64,000 bases of DNA from Kitasatospora sp. MAP5-34 (GTDB lineage: Bacteria; Actinomycetota; Actinomycetes; Streptomycetales; Streptomycetaceae). Made by a program: the position numbers and the translations under genes. The stretch is from positions 33,662 through 97,661 of the forward strand of contig NZ_JARXZC010000030.1 in the NCBI RefSeq assembly GCF_029894335.1. Direction: 5' to 3'. Below are positions 1 through 7,858 of the stretch, piece by piece (positions within the stretch are counted from its first letter, which is position 1; each line of letters opens with the position of its first letter). The notes under the pieces were generated by a model. The model did no database searches, was not told where the DNA came from, and saw only the letters and a program-made list of their open reading frames with translations.

Positions 1-340
1 ACTCGGCCGGCAAGCACCCGGTCTGTGAAAGATCGATCCCGGTCTCGCGGACGCGGGCCAGGTGGAACCACTGTTCCTGCTCGTACCGCTGCCCCTGGAA
101 GGAGAAGGTCACCGTGTCGTACGCCACCAAGGGACCCAGCTCGATGTCCAGCAGCCCCGTCTCCTCGGCGAGTTCGCGCACTGCGGCCTCACGCAAGCCC
201 TCGCCGGGTTCCAAGCCGCCCCCGGGAGTGATCCACCAGGTCACCCCTGGCACCGCCGGATCCTCGCCGCGCAGGAGAAGGATCCGATCCGATCTGTCGA
301 GGAGCAGGACGCGCACCGCTCGTCGCCGCTGGACCGCCAT
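1..340 (-). CDS. NUDIX hydrolase (C-terminus cut by window edge)
   Basis: The first 113 codons are present. A complete Nudix box runs from about residue 39 to 61: GGGLEPGE, then REAAVRELAEETGL, matching Gx5Ex7REUxEExGU, the Mg-binding and catalytic helix of nucleoside-diphosphate-X hydrolases. The ATG at 340 has GGAGG about 8 nt upstream; an in-frame GTG lies at 349. It is the last gene of the sip cluster, 124 bp downstream of sipZ. A MutT-like gene next to sipZ is the order described in Streptomyces lividans (recalled). The substrate cannot be read from the sequence. Confidence 0.88.
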   Translation of the reverse strand, partial: MAVQRRRAVRVLLLDRSDRILLLRGEDPAVPGVTWWITPGGGLEPGEGLREAAVRELAEETGLLDIELGPLVAYDTVTFSFQGQRYEQEQWFHLARVRETGIDLSQTGCLPAE

Positions 341-464
341 CCCCGTCACCTCCGCGTCCCGGACCTGCTCAGTGCCCCACGCACGTCGGCGTGCAGTGCC
401 CCACTCGGGGCTCGGCCCGCTCACGCGCCCGCTGCCCGGAGCACTGCCGGGCCCGCCGCCGGGC

Positions 465-1220
465 TCAGGTGCGCTGCCGCCTTCGCAGCCACCGGCTCGC
501 CGAAAGCACTCCACCGACCGCCGAGGCCAGCACTATCAGCGCCGATCCGCCGACCATCGCGTACACCGCAGGCCGCAGGAGACCGGGCTCAGCCACGACC
601 GGTCCGCCCAGACTGTCGAAGGCTGCCGCACGCCGATTCATACCCACCCGGGCGAACGGCCAGACCGTGCCCTCCACCCTGGCGATCACGTCCGTGGCAG
701 CGACCGTGCCGCTCGCGATGCCGAGGTGGGACCGGGAGTCCAACGAGTTCCCACGGTCGTCGCCCAACAGGAAGAGCCGTCCGGGCGGCACCTTGGTGCT
801 GAAGTTGATGGGCAGGGAAGCCAGCTGCTTCTGCAGGTACGGCTCGTCGATCGGCTTCCCGTTCACTGTCAGGCGCTGCTGCACGTCACAGCAGGCCACC
901 GTGTCCCCGCCGACCGCGACGACCCGTTTGACCAGGGAGTCGGGGCCCCAGAGCGGCTCATGGAAGACCACGATGTCTCCCCGGCCGACCGAGCCGCCGC
1001 TCACCTTGCTCGCCAGCACGGTGTCACCGGGGTTCAGCGTCGGGGTCATCGAGGCGGTCGGGATCCGGTACGGCCGGTAGTTCAACGCGATCACGCCGAA
1101 GCCCCCGACCAGCATCACGAAACCGAGCCCGATGACCAGGCCCTGCAGCAGGGCCGCCACACTGCGGCGAGCTCTCACCGCAGTCGGCGTTGGGGCCGAC
1201 CGCTCCACCACGCTGCTCAT
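465..1220 (-). CDS. sipZ: Type I signal peptidase (SipZ-like)
   Basis: Membrane protease that removes signal peptides from exported preproteins. The 251-aa product has an N-terminal membrane segment (about 22-46), nucleophile Ser57 in the motif TASMTPTL, general base Lys98 in LVKRVVAVGGD, and the LGDDRGNSLDSR box. A second hydrophobic stretch near the C-terminus (about 215-240) gives two-pass topology. The start is set at MSSVVERS; 40 further codons upstream are open but do not look like protein. The symbol comes from gene order rplS-sipW-X-Y-Z in S. lividans, so the family is certain and the letter is inferred. A gap of 145 bp to sipY leaves room for its own promoter. Confidence 0.9.
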   Translation of the reverse strand: MSSVVERSAPTPTAVRARRSVAALLQGLVIGLGFVMLVGGFGVIALNYRPYRIPTASMTPTLNPGDTVLASKVSGGSVGRGDIVVFHEPLWGPDSLVKRVVAVGGDTVACCDVQQRLTVNGKPIDEPYLQKQLASLPINFSTKVPPGRLFLLGDDRGNSLDSRSHLGIASGTVAATDVIARVEGTVWPFARVGMNRRAAAFDSLGGPVVAEPGLLRPAVYAMVGGSALIVLASAVGGVLSASRWLRRRQRT

Positions 1221-1365
1221 CGCCACCGTCCGTTCCTGGTCCGCCCGCGCTTCGCGCGAGTGCGCCGCGCCGAGGCCGGAAAGGCCGACGGGCCGTGGCA
1301 CGTGCGAGCAGATTACTCGCCAGTACCACGGCCCGCGCAAGAGCCGACGGCAGAGTCGGCACGGG

Positions 1366-2355
1366 TCAGCGGCGATACCTCCGGAGCCACCAGACCGCAG
1401 GCACCGCGAGCGCCGCCCCGGCAGCCGGCGGTCCGAGGGGCAGTGCGGCCGAGGCCAGGCCCTTCTGGTCGAAGGTGCCGGGCACGGGCAGCGTCGCCCA
1501 GTCGCCGATCGGCCAGGCCACCACGAAGGCCCGACCGATCACGTTGCCCACCGGCACCGAGCCACCACCGGGCTGGTCCTGGTGGAACCGGGAGTCCAGC
1601 GAGTCACCTCGGTGGTCGCCCATCACCCAGATCGCGCCCTTCGGCACCTTGACCGGACCGAACGGCTTGTCACCGCAGGGGGTGTTGCCCGGGAAGATGT
1701 AGGGCTCGTTGAGCGCGACACCATTGACCTTGACCGGCCCGGTGCCCTCACACTCGACGGTGTCCCCGCCGACTCCGATAACCCGCTTGATCAGGTCCTT
1801 CTCGTTGACCGACGGCATCAGCCCGATAAAGCTGAGGACGTCCTGCAGCCCCCGGACGAACGCGTTGTTGTTCTGCGGCGCGGGCTCGTCGTTCAGCCAG
1901 CCTCCCGGGTCGTGGAAGACCACCACGTCTCCGCGCTCGGGCTCGGCACCGAACCACGGCGTGAGCTTGTCCACCAGCACCCGGTCACCGATCTGCAGAG
2001 TGTTCTGCATCGATCCGGACGGAATGGAGAACGCCTGAACGAAGAAAGTCTTGATCACCAGAGCCAGGATCAGTGCGATGCCGACCAGGATCGGCAGCTC
2101 CTTCCAGAAGGAGCGCTGTTTCTGCTCCTTCTTGGGCTGCACGGTCTCCGCGTCGCCCGATGGCTCATCCGAGGCCCCGCCCACTGAACCGCCCAGTCGA
2201 CCGGAACCACCGTCGGAGTCGTCGGCCGCGATCGCGGCCACTCCGTCCTCGGTGGCGTCCGAAGGCTGCGCGGACTCGGTGGACCGGATCGTGCCGCCGC
2301 CGACGCCCTCGGGCTCAGGGCCCCCAGAGCGAGCACCGATCACCAGATCCCCCAC
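1366..2355 (-). CDS. sipY: Type I signal peptidase (SipY-like)
   Basis: Second of four adjacent leader peptidases. Ser115 lies in IPSGSMQNTL and Lys190 in DLIKRVIGVGGD; the GDHRGDSLDSR box follows. There is a single N-terminal membrane segment before the Ser and a C-terminal hydrophobic anchor ending in WWLRRYRR. The start chosen is GTG at 2355, because GGGAGGAG lies 5 nt upstream; an open frame reaches a GTG at 2400 without a comparable ribosome site. The cytoplasmic N-terminus is about 75 residues, long and acidic for the family. In S. lividans SipY is reported as the main processing enzyme (recalled); the letter here rests on order. Confidence 0.9.
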   Translation of the reverse strand: MGDLVIGARSGGPEPEGVGGGTIRSTESAQPSDATEDGVAAIAADDSDGGSGRLGGSVGGASDEPSGDAETVQPKKEQKQRSFWKELPILVGIALILALVIKTFFVQAFSIPSGSMQNTLQIGDRVLVDKLTPWFGAEPERGDVVVFHDPGGWLNDEPAPQNNNAFVRGLQDVLSFIGLMPSVNEKDLIKRVIGVGGDTVECEGTGPVKVNGVALNEPYIFPGNTPCGDKPFGPVKVPKGAIWVMGDHRGDSLDSRFHQDQPGGGSVPVGNVIGRAFVVAWPIGDWATLPVPGTFDQKGLASAALPLGPPAAGAALAVPAVWWLRRYRR

Positions 2356-2449
2356 AACATCTCCTCCCTGCTGTACGGACGCCTGTGCGTCCGCGCTCAC
2401 CAGTGCCGCACAGCGGGCACCACGCTCTGTGGCCGACCGTCAACCCGCC

Positions 2450-3667
2450 TCAGGACTGCCCGCCATGGACAGTCCTGACACCAGCGCAGCCTTCGGAGGC
2501 AACCGGACGGTACACCGAGCACTCCAGCACTTCTCTATCACTCCCGGCCATCGCGTCCCCGGTCCCACACGGGACGGCGGACGACCGGTCGGCGGGCGGT
2601 CCACGCCGCGCCCGTGCCGACCTCGGCCGAACGACGAACGGAATGACGCCCAACACACCCATAACGAGCGGAGGTTCCGCAGGATCCGGGGTGACCGCGA
2701 CCGATCCCGAACCGACTTGGGAGACAGTCGCACCCGGCGGACGAATCATCGAATCGCCCCCGCGAGCCGCCGAGGCCCGCACCGGAAGCGAGGAGAGTGA
2801 GGCGGGAACACCGAGTTGACGCATCCGCTGGATGGGCCAGGCGATCACGAACGCCCTGCCGACCACGTTACCCATCGGGATCGTGCCGTCACCCGGATTT
2901 GTCATGTGGTACCGGGAGTCGGCCGAGACGTCCCGGTGATCGCCCATCACCCACAGTCGCCCGGTCGGCACCGTCACCGTGAATGGCAGCCTCGACGGCG
3001 CGTTGCCCGGCGCGAGGTAGTTCTCGTCCACGGGCGTGCCGTTCACGGTGAGCCGTCCTCGGTCGTCACAACAGACAACCGTGTCCCCCGGAACGCCGAT
3101 CACACGCTTGATCAGATCCTGTTCGTCGTCCGAGGGCAACAAGCCCACATACGAGAAGACCGCCTTCGCCGCACGCAGCACCAGCCCGTCCGAGGAGCGA
3201 CCGTGATCCGACTCCAACCAGCCACCTGGGTCCTTGAAGACCACGACGTCGCCACGGCCCGGCTCGCTCCCGAACCAGGGCGTGAGCTTGTCGACCAGCA
3301 CCCGGTCGCCGATCTGGATCGTCTGCTGCATCGATCCGGACGGAATGACGAAGACCTGGACCATGAAGGTCTTCAGGACGAGAGCGACCACCAGCGCGAC
3401 CACCGCGATCATCGGGAGATCGCGCAGGAGCGAGTGCCATCGCCGTCGCTGCGCCCTGCGGGCCGTCCTCCGTCGGTCGGCCCGCCCTCGTGCGACGGCA
3501 CGGGACTCCGCCGCGTCCGCCTCACCACCGGAACCAGAACCGGCATCGGCGCCAGCACTGGCATCGGCACCGGCCGCTATGGGGAGCGGCTCGGCAGTGC
3601 CAGGCCCTGCGGTCACCAGCTCCGCTATGGCGGGCTCGCCGGGCCGGCCGCTACCTCGGCTCCCCAT
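2450..3667 (-). CDS. sipX: Type I signal peptidase (SipX-like), long C-terminal tail
   Basis: Third leader peptidase, about 405 aa and unusually long. The N-terminus is Gly/Ala/Arg-rich, followed by a membrane segment (about 84-102), Ser112 in IPSGSMQQTI, Lys187 in DLIKRVIGVPGD and the GDHRDVSADSR box. About 110 residues follow the catalytic core, with one short hydrophobic stretch (LVMGVLGVIPFVV) and then an Arg/Pro-rich end. Start ATG 3667 has a G-rich site 9 nt upstream; GTG 3673 is too close to it. The gene overlaps the end of sipW by 17 nt, implying translational coupling. The extreme tail has weaker coding character than the core. Confidence 0.86.
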   Translation of the reverse strand: MGSRGSGRPGEPAIAELVTAGPGTAEPLPIAAGADASAGADAGSGSGGEADAAESRAVARGRADRRRTARRAQRRRWHSLLRDLPMIAVVALVVALVLKTFMVQVFVIPSGSMQQTIQIGDRVLVDKLTPWFGSEPGRGDVVVFKDPGGWLESDHGRSSDGLVLRAAKAVFSYVGLLPSDDEQDLIKRVIGVPGDTVVCCDDRGRLTVNGTPVDENYLAPGNAPSRLPFTVTVPTGRLWVMGDHRDVSADSRYHMTNPGDGTIPMGNVVGRAFVIAWPIQRMRQLGVPASLSSLPVRASAARGGDSMIRPPGATVSQVGSGSVAVTPDPAEPPLVMGVLGVIPFVVRPRSARARRGPPADRSSAVPCGTGDAMAGSDREVLECSVYRPVASEGCAGVRTVHGGQS

Positions 3668-4550
3668 GCCCACCCGTCCCCCCTACGGCGGCAAAGCGTG
3701 CGGGACGGTCGAGCGAGCTCCACCTGCCGAGTGGGAAGGCCACCCAGTCCGCGCGGCCGATCACCTTGTCCTCCGGCACGAAGCCGCCGCCCGGCTCTCC
3801 GAGGTGATCGCGGGAGTCCCGGGAGTTGCTCCGGTGGTCCCCCATCATCCACAGCTTCCCGGCCGGAACCACGATGTCGAACGGCACCTGCGACGGGACG
3901 TCACCCGGGAAGAGGTACTCCGACTCGTCCAGCGGCACACCGTTGACCCGGATCCGCCCGTCCGTCCCACAGCAGGTCACCCGGTCCCCACCGACCCCGA
4001 TCACACGCTTGACGTACACCGAATTGTCCCCCCAGGCCAGCCCGAGAGCGGAGAGGAAACGCTGCGGGGCCGACGGATCGGGAGCGTACGGCAGGAAGGA
4101 ACCCGTGCCGTCGAAGACCACCACGTCCCCCCGACGCACGTGTCCGCCGAAGTCGTACGCGAGCTGGTTCACCAGGACGCGGTCCCCAGGGCGAAGGGTG
4201 TTCTCCATCGAGGCGGACGGTACGGCGAACGGCCGCACGACAAAAGCGTTGACCAGCAGCAGCGTCAGCAGGCAGACCCCGAGGAGCAGGAGGAGGTCAC
4301 GCGAGAACCAGCTCGATCGTTCCGACCCGGCCGCGTCCGGCGAGTCGCCCTCCGGATCACCGTCCAGTGCGTCGGCCGGCCGGGCGGCGGGTGCATCGGC
4401 ATCGGCGGGCAGAGCAGCGGAGAGCGCAGCGGGCGCGTCGGCCGACGTGTCGGCCGGATCCCCGGAGACGACCGCGGACCGCGACGGCGAGTCCGCACCC
4501 GAAGGTGCGGGACTGCCGTCGCGGTCCGCGAGTGGCTCGTGCGTGCTCAT
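3651..4550 (-). CDS. sipW: Type I signal peptidase (SipW-like)
   Basis: First leader peptidase after rplS, 299 aa. An about 80-residue Ala/Asp/Pro-rich cytoplasmic N-terminus precedes one membrane segment (about 85-105). Nucleophile Ser114 lies in VPSASMENTL and Lys181 in VYVKRVIGVGGD, with a MGDHRSNSRDSR box. Unlike the three downstream paralogues, no clear C-terminal membrane segment is visible; that matches what I recall for SipW of S. lividans and supports the order-based name. The upstream ribosome site is weak, and two hairpins separate the gene from rplS. Confidence 0.88.
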   Translation of the reverse strand: MSTHEPLADRDGSPAPSGADSPSRSAVVSGDPADTSADAPAALSAALPADADAPAARPADALDGDPEGDSPDAAGSERSSWFSRDLLLLLGVCLLTLLLVNAFVVRPFAVPSASMENTLRPGDRVLVNQLAYDFGGHVRRGDVVVFDGTGSFLPYAPDPSAPQRFLSALGLAWGDNSVYVKRVIGVGGDRVTCCGTDGRIRVNGVPLDESEYLFPGDVPSQVPFDIVVPAGKLWMMGDHRSNSRDSRDHLGEPGGGFVPEDKVIGRADWVAFPLGRWSSLDRPARFAAVGGTGGHGEPR

Positions 4551-4552
4551 CG

Positions 4553-4618
4553 GGGCTGAGCTTATCCCTAAGGTGCTCAGCCCGGTCCGAGCATACTGAA
4601 CCCCCGGGCAGGCCGGGG
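4553..4618 (-). terminator. Two hairpins between rplS and sipW
   Basis: Read on the minus strand, the first hairpin (4602-4618, CCCCGG arms, 5-nt loop) starts 9 nt after the rplS stop. The second (4553-4583) pairs GGGCTGAG with CTCAGCCC and carries an inner CTTA/TAAG stem. Neither has a long T-tract. They could terminate most rplS transcripts or attenuate entry into the sip operon; the second ends only 2 nt before the sipW ATG and would also cover its ribosome site. Confidence 0.5.
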
Positions 4619-4627
4619 ATCAGCGGA

Positions 4628-4978
4628 TCAGCGGTCGCGCTTCTCCTTGATCTTCGCGGCCTTGCCACGAAGGTCACGCAGGTAGTACAGCTTGGCGCGA
4701 CGAACCGCACCGCGGGTCACGACCTCGATCTTCTCGACGACCGGGGTGTGCACCGGGAAGGTGCGCTCCACGCCGACGTTGAAGCTGACCTTGCGGACGG
4801 TGAAGGTCTCGCCGACGCCCGAGCCGTGGCGACGGATGACGACGCCCTGGAAGAGCTGGACACGAGAGCGGTTGCCTTCGATGACCCGGACGTGAACCTT
4901 CAGGGTGTCACCGGCGCGGAAGGCCGGAATGTCGGTGCGCAGCGATGCCGCGTCGACAGCAGCGAGCTTGTTGCTCAT
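4628..4978 (-). CDS. rplS: 50S ribosomal protein bL19
   Basis: Large-subunit protein at the subunit interface. The 116-aa product has the usual family length and reads DIPAFRAGDTLKVHVRVIEG, RVQLFQGVVIRRHG, FPVHTPVVEKIEVV, ending in KAAKIKEKRDR. The start ATG 4978 has GGAGAG upstream; the longer open frame is not conserved-looking. It follows trmD after a 153-bp gap, preserving the usual rpsP-rimM-trmD-rplS order, so it probably has its own promoter as well as read-through. Confidence 0.98.
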   Translation of the reverse strand: MSNKLAAVDAASLRTDIPAFRAGDTLKVHVRVIEGNRSRVQLFQGVVIRRHGSGVGETFTVRKVSFNVGVERTFPVHTPVVEKIEVVTRGAVRRAKLYYLRDLRGKAAKIKEKRDR

Positions 4979-5131
4979 GTTGCTCTCCATCGCAGACGCC
5001 ACGGGCCGCCTACGGAATTTCGTCACAATGGGGTGCGCTGCGGGCCGAATCGGCTGGCGGTGATCCCCCCGTGGCGGGGGCACCGGGCCACTGACTCCTA
5101 CAGGAGGAGCCCAACGGCAGACAACAGTCGC

Positions 5132-5959
5132 CTATTCTTCCACAGGTTCGACCGTAGCCCGAAATCGGCCGATCCTGTCGTCCCACATCAGACCGAGGAT
5201 GCTGAGCGCCTCACGGTCCTTCTTGTCGAAGGCTCCGTTCTGCCAGCGCCCGACCAGGTCCGGCCGGTTGGCGACCGTGCGGGCGAACGCCTGCTCACGA
5301 CGCCAACGTGCGATCTTGCCGTGGTGCCCGCTGAGCAGTACCTCCGGCACCTCTCGCCCGCGCCACTCGGCGGGCTTGGTGTAGACCGGGCCCTCCAGCA
5401 GATCGGCCATGGCCCCGGGGGCGAAGGAGTCGTCCCGGTGGGACTCCGCGTTTCCGAGCACCCCGGGGAGCAGTCGGGCGATCGCCTCGACCATCACCAG
5501 GACCGCGACCTCGCCGCCGGCCAGGACGTAGTCGCCGATCGACGCCTCGACCACGGGCATCCTGGTCGCCGCCTCCTCGATCACCCGGCGGTCGATTCCC
5601 TCGTACCGGGCGGGAGCGAACGCCAACCAGGGCTGCCCGGCCAACTCCTGCGCCAGCTCCTGGGTGAACGGACGCCCACTCGGGGTCGGCACCACCAGCG
5701 TGGGCACGGAACCCTCCGGGCCCTGAGCGAGCACGGTGTCCAGCGCGGCCCCCCACGGCTCGGGCTTCATCACCATGCCGGGCCCGCCGCCGTACGGGGT
5801 GTCGTCGACCGTCCGGTGGATGTCGGTCGTCCAGCTGCGCAGGTCGTGCAGGTGCACGTCGAGCTGCCCCCGGGCACGTGCCTTGCCGACCAGCGAGACG
5901 TTCAACGGCTCCAGGTACTCGGGGAAGATCGTGACAACGTCGATCCGCATCTCGCTCAC
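5132..5959 (-). CDS. trmD: tRNA (guanine-N1-)-methyltransferase
   Basis: Methylates G37 next to the anticodon of tRNAs reading CNN codons, preventing frameshifting. A homodimeric trefoil-knot (SPOUT) enzyme. The 275-aa sequence shows RIDVVTIFPEYLEPL, DDTPYGGGPGMVMKPEP, ALVVPTPSG-like and YEGIDRRVIEEA, IGDYVLAGGEVAVLVMVEAIARLLPG, which form the knot and AdoMet site. The GTG start overlaps the rimM stop (GTGA), so the two are translationally coupled; ATG 5950 is an alternative. Confidence 0.98.
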   Translation of the reverse strand: MSEMRIDVVTIFPEYLEPLNVSLVGKARARGQLDVHLHDLRSWTTDIHRTVDDTPYGGGPGMVMKPEPWGAALDTVLAQGPEGSVPTLVVPTPSGRPFTQELAQELAGQPWLAFAPARYEGIDRRVIEEAATRMPVVEASIGDYVLAGGEVAVLVMVEAIARLLPGVLGNAESHRDDSFAPGAMADLLEGPVYTKPAEWRGREVPEVLLSGHHGKIARWRREQAFARTVANRPDLVGRWQNGAFDKKDREALSILGLMWDDRIGRFRATVEPVEE

Positions 5960-6615
5960 GCGCCGGACTCCTGGGCGCCGTCCACGTCCTCGGAGTCGGC
6001 AGCGGAAGCGGCGGCGGCAGCGCCAGCGGAGTCCGCATCGGCCGAGTCGTCGTCGTCAGAGTCGGAGTCGGCATCTTCGGAGTCGCTGCGGACGACCTCC
6101 GCCTGCTCCGGGTCGATCAGCCCGGGCGGCGGGTCGATGACGACGCGCTGGTTCTCCAGGTCGATGGTCGGGACGATCCGCTCGACGAAGGGCACCAGCA
6201 CCTCGCTGTCGTCAGCCCGCCGGACCAGCAGCAGGTCCTGGTACGGCAGGTGGATGACCTCGGCGAGCTCACCGACGGGGGTGCCGTCGAGGAGGACCAC
6301 GTCCAGGCCGATCAGCTGGTGGTCGTAGTACTCGTCCGGGTCGTCCGGGGTCTCCTCCGGGTCCACCTCAGCGATCAGGATCGTGCCGCGCAGCGCCTCG
6401 GCGGCGTTGCGGTCGGCGACCCCGGCGAAGCGGAGCAGCAGTCGGCCACTGTGGACCTTGCCGGACTCGACGGTGAGCGGACCGACGGTCGCGGGGTCGG
6501 TGAGCACCACCGCTCCCGGACCGAGCCGAAGCTCCGGCTCGTCGGTGCGGACCTCGACGCTGACGTCTCCCTTGATGCCGTGGGCGCGGCCGATCTTGCC
6601 GACGACGAGCTGCAC
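5956..6615 (-). CDS. rimM: 16S rRNA maturation factor RimM with long acidic tail
   Basis: Assists 30S head assembly by binding uS19. The sequence begins VQLVVGKIGRAHGIKGDVSVEVRTDE (N-terminal RimM domain) and continues into a PRC-barrel around YYDHQLIGLDVVLLDGTPVGE. The start is GTG 6615 with AGGAGAG 8 nt upstream. It has 219 aa against about 170-180 typical; the excess is a C-terminal tail of about 45 residues almost entirely Asp, Ser, Glu and Ala. The tail reads in normal high-GC codons, so it looks genuine. A terminator precedes the gene, suggesting it starts a unit with trmD. Confidence 0.95.
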   Translation of the reverse strand: MQLVVGKIGRAHGIKGDVSVEVRTDEPELRLGPGAVVLTDPATVGPLTVESGKVHSGRLLLRFAGVADRNAAEALRGTILIAEVDPEETPDDPDEYYDHQLIGLDVVLLDGTPVGELAEVIHLPYQDLLLVRRADDSEVLVPFVERIVPTIDLENQRVVIDPPPGLIDPEQAEVVRSDSEDADSDSDDDDSADADSAGAAAAASAADSEDVDGAQESGA

Positions 6616-6737
6616 GGTGATCGCTCTCCTGAAGTTGCGCTGTACCAGAACGGGACACGGGACGGGATACGGGATGGGATATGGGACCGGATACCGGCCG
6701 GGCACCTGAACGAGATGACCGGGCAAGGACCGGAAAG

Positions 6738-6778
6738 ATAAAAAGGCCGGCCAGGACGACAAGCGTCCCGACCGGCCC
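6738..6778 (-). terminator. Rho-independent terminator after khpA
   Basis: On the minus strand a 14-bp stem (GGCCGGTCGGGACG with CGTCCTGGCCGGCC, two non-Watson-Crick positions) and a short loop are followed by TTTTTAT. This is one of the few hairpins in the window with a true T-tract. It closes the rpsP-khpA unit about 20 nt after the khpA stop. Confidence 0.85.
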
Positions 6779-6796
6779 AAGACTGACAGCTGTGCG

Positions 6797-7036
6797 TCAG
6801 CGAATGCTGTCCGCATCGACCAGGTCGACCCGGACGTTGCGACCGCCGAGTGCGCCGACCACGGTGCGCAGAGCGCGCGCGGTCCGGCCGCCTCGGCCGA
6901 TCACCTTGCCGAGGTCATCAGGGTGCACACGCACCTCGATGGTGTTACCCCGACGCAGGTTGCGCGAGCGCACCTGCACCTCGTCGGGGTGCTCGACGAT
7001 GCCCTTCACCAGATGGTCCAGGGCGTCCTCGATCAC
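6797..7036 (-). CDS. khpA: KH-domain RNA-binding protein KhpA
   Basis: Small RNA-binding protein of the KhpA/YlqC family, which partners KhpB (Jag) in RNA-based control of cell division and growth in Gram-positives. The 79-aa product has the KH signature with the GxxG loop at VIGRGGRTARALRTVV (about 45-60), preceded by IEVRVHPDDLGK. It follows the rpsP stop after 2 nt, its normal place between rpsP and rimM. Confidence 0.95.
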   Translation of the reverse strand: MIEDALDHLVKGIVEHPDEVQVRSRNLRRGNTIEVRVHPDDLGKVIGRGGRTARALRTVVGALGGRNVRVDLVDADSIR

Positions 7037-7038
7037 GA

Positions 7039-7464
7039 TCAGGCCTCGGTGGTCTCGGCGTCAGCCTCGACCTTGTCCGACTTCTTGGCCTTCGGGGTGA
7101 TGGCAACACCGGTGGTGCTGTCCTCGAAGCCGGCAACGGCCTTCGCGAAGAGGTGGCTGAAGTCGGTGACCTTCGGCTCGGCGACGAGCAGCGGCGCCGG
7201 GGCCGGCAGGCCCTTGAACTTCTGCCAGTCACCGGTCAGCTTGAGGATGGCGAGCACCGGCTCGGTCGGCTGGGCGCCGACGGACAGCCAGTACTGAGCG
7301 CGGTCGGTGTCGACCTCGATCTTCGACGGGTTGTAGGTCGGCTGGTAGATGCCGATCTCCTCGATGGCGCGACCGTCACGCTTGGTGCGCGAGTCGGCGA
7401 CGACGATGCGGTAGTGCGGGGCGCGAATCTTGCCGAGACGCTTGAGCTTGATCTTGACTGCCAC
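7039..7464 (-). CDS. rpsP: 30S ribosomal protein bS16
   Basis: Small-subunit assembly protein. Begins VAVKIKLKRLGKIRAPHYRIVVADSR, the hallmark N-terminus, followed by IEEIGIYQPTYNP and YWLSVGAQPTEPV. Start GTG 7464 with AGGAGA upstream. At 141 aa it carries the actinobacterial C-terminal extension (about 50 residues, ending in Glu/Ala/Thr). It leads the rpsP-khpA unit. Confidence 0.97.
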   Translation of the reverse strand: MAVKIKLKRLGKIRAPHYRIVVADSRTKRDGRAIEEIGIYQPTYNPSKIEVDTDRAQYWLSVGAQPTEPVLAILKLTGDWQKFKGLPAPAPLLVAEPKVTDFSHLFAKAVAGFEDSTTGVAITPKAKKSDKVEADAETTEA

Positions 7465-7858
7465 GGGAGTGGGTTCTCCTGGTACTTGACGTGGGTGAGC
7501 GGCCGCTGCCACCGCGTGGGGTTGCGAGGGCGGCTGCTCAAGGGACACGCCAGCCGTAGGAGAGAGGGGTCCTGCTCGGCTGCCGAGTACTCAGCTGTCC
7601 ATTCTGCCATACCCACGCCCGGCACCTTGACCGGGCCGGCTCCACCGAGGGCTGATGCCCCCGGTTGAGCCGAGCCTCGGTGGGACGTGGAGCACTGCGA
7701 CGTGGAGCCGTGGAGCATCGAACGGTGAAGACGCCGAACGCCGAACGAGGAAGCGCCCAGCAGCGGAGCAGCTGAAGCTGGTGGTGCTGGTGGTACCAGT
7801 GGTGCTGGTGGAGCGGCGAAACGGGTCGGACCGTGCGGAACGACAGCGGTGATCCGGA
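7465..7858. other. Gene-free stretch upstream of rpsP
   Basis: No convincing coding frame. It must hold the minus-strand rpsP promoter, but I cannot fix -35/-10 hexamers. It also holds low-complexity DNA: GACGTGGAGC-type repeats near 7683-7715 and copies of GGTGCTGGTGG around 7779-7813. The terminator of the SprT-like gene, if any, would lie below 7859. Confidence 0.5.

Noticed and set aside
2356..2400. Longer SipY start at GTG 2400
   Set aside because: No ribosome site, whereas GTG 2355 has GGGAGGAG at good spacing.
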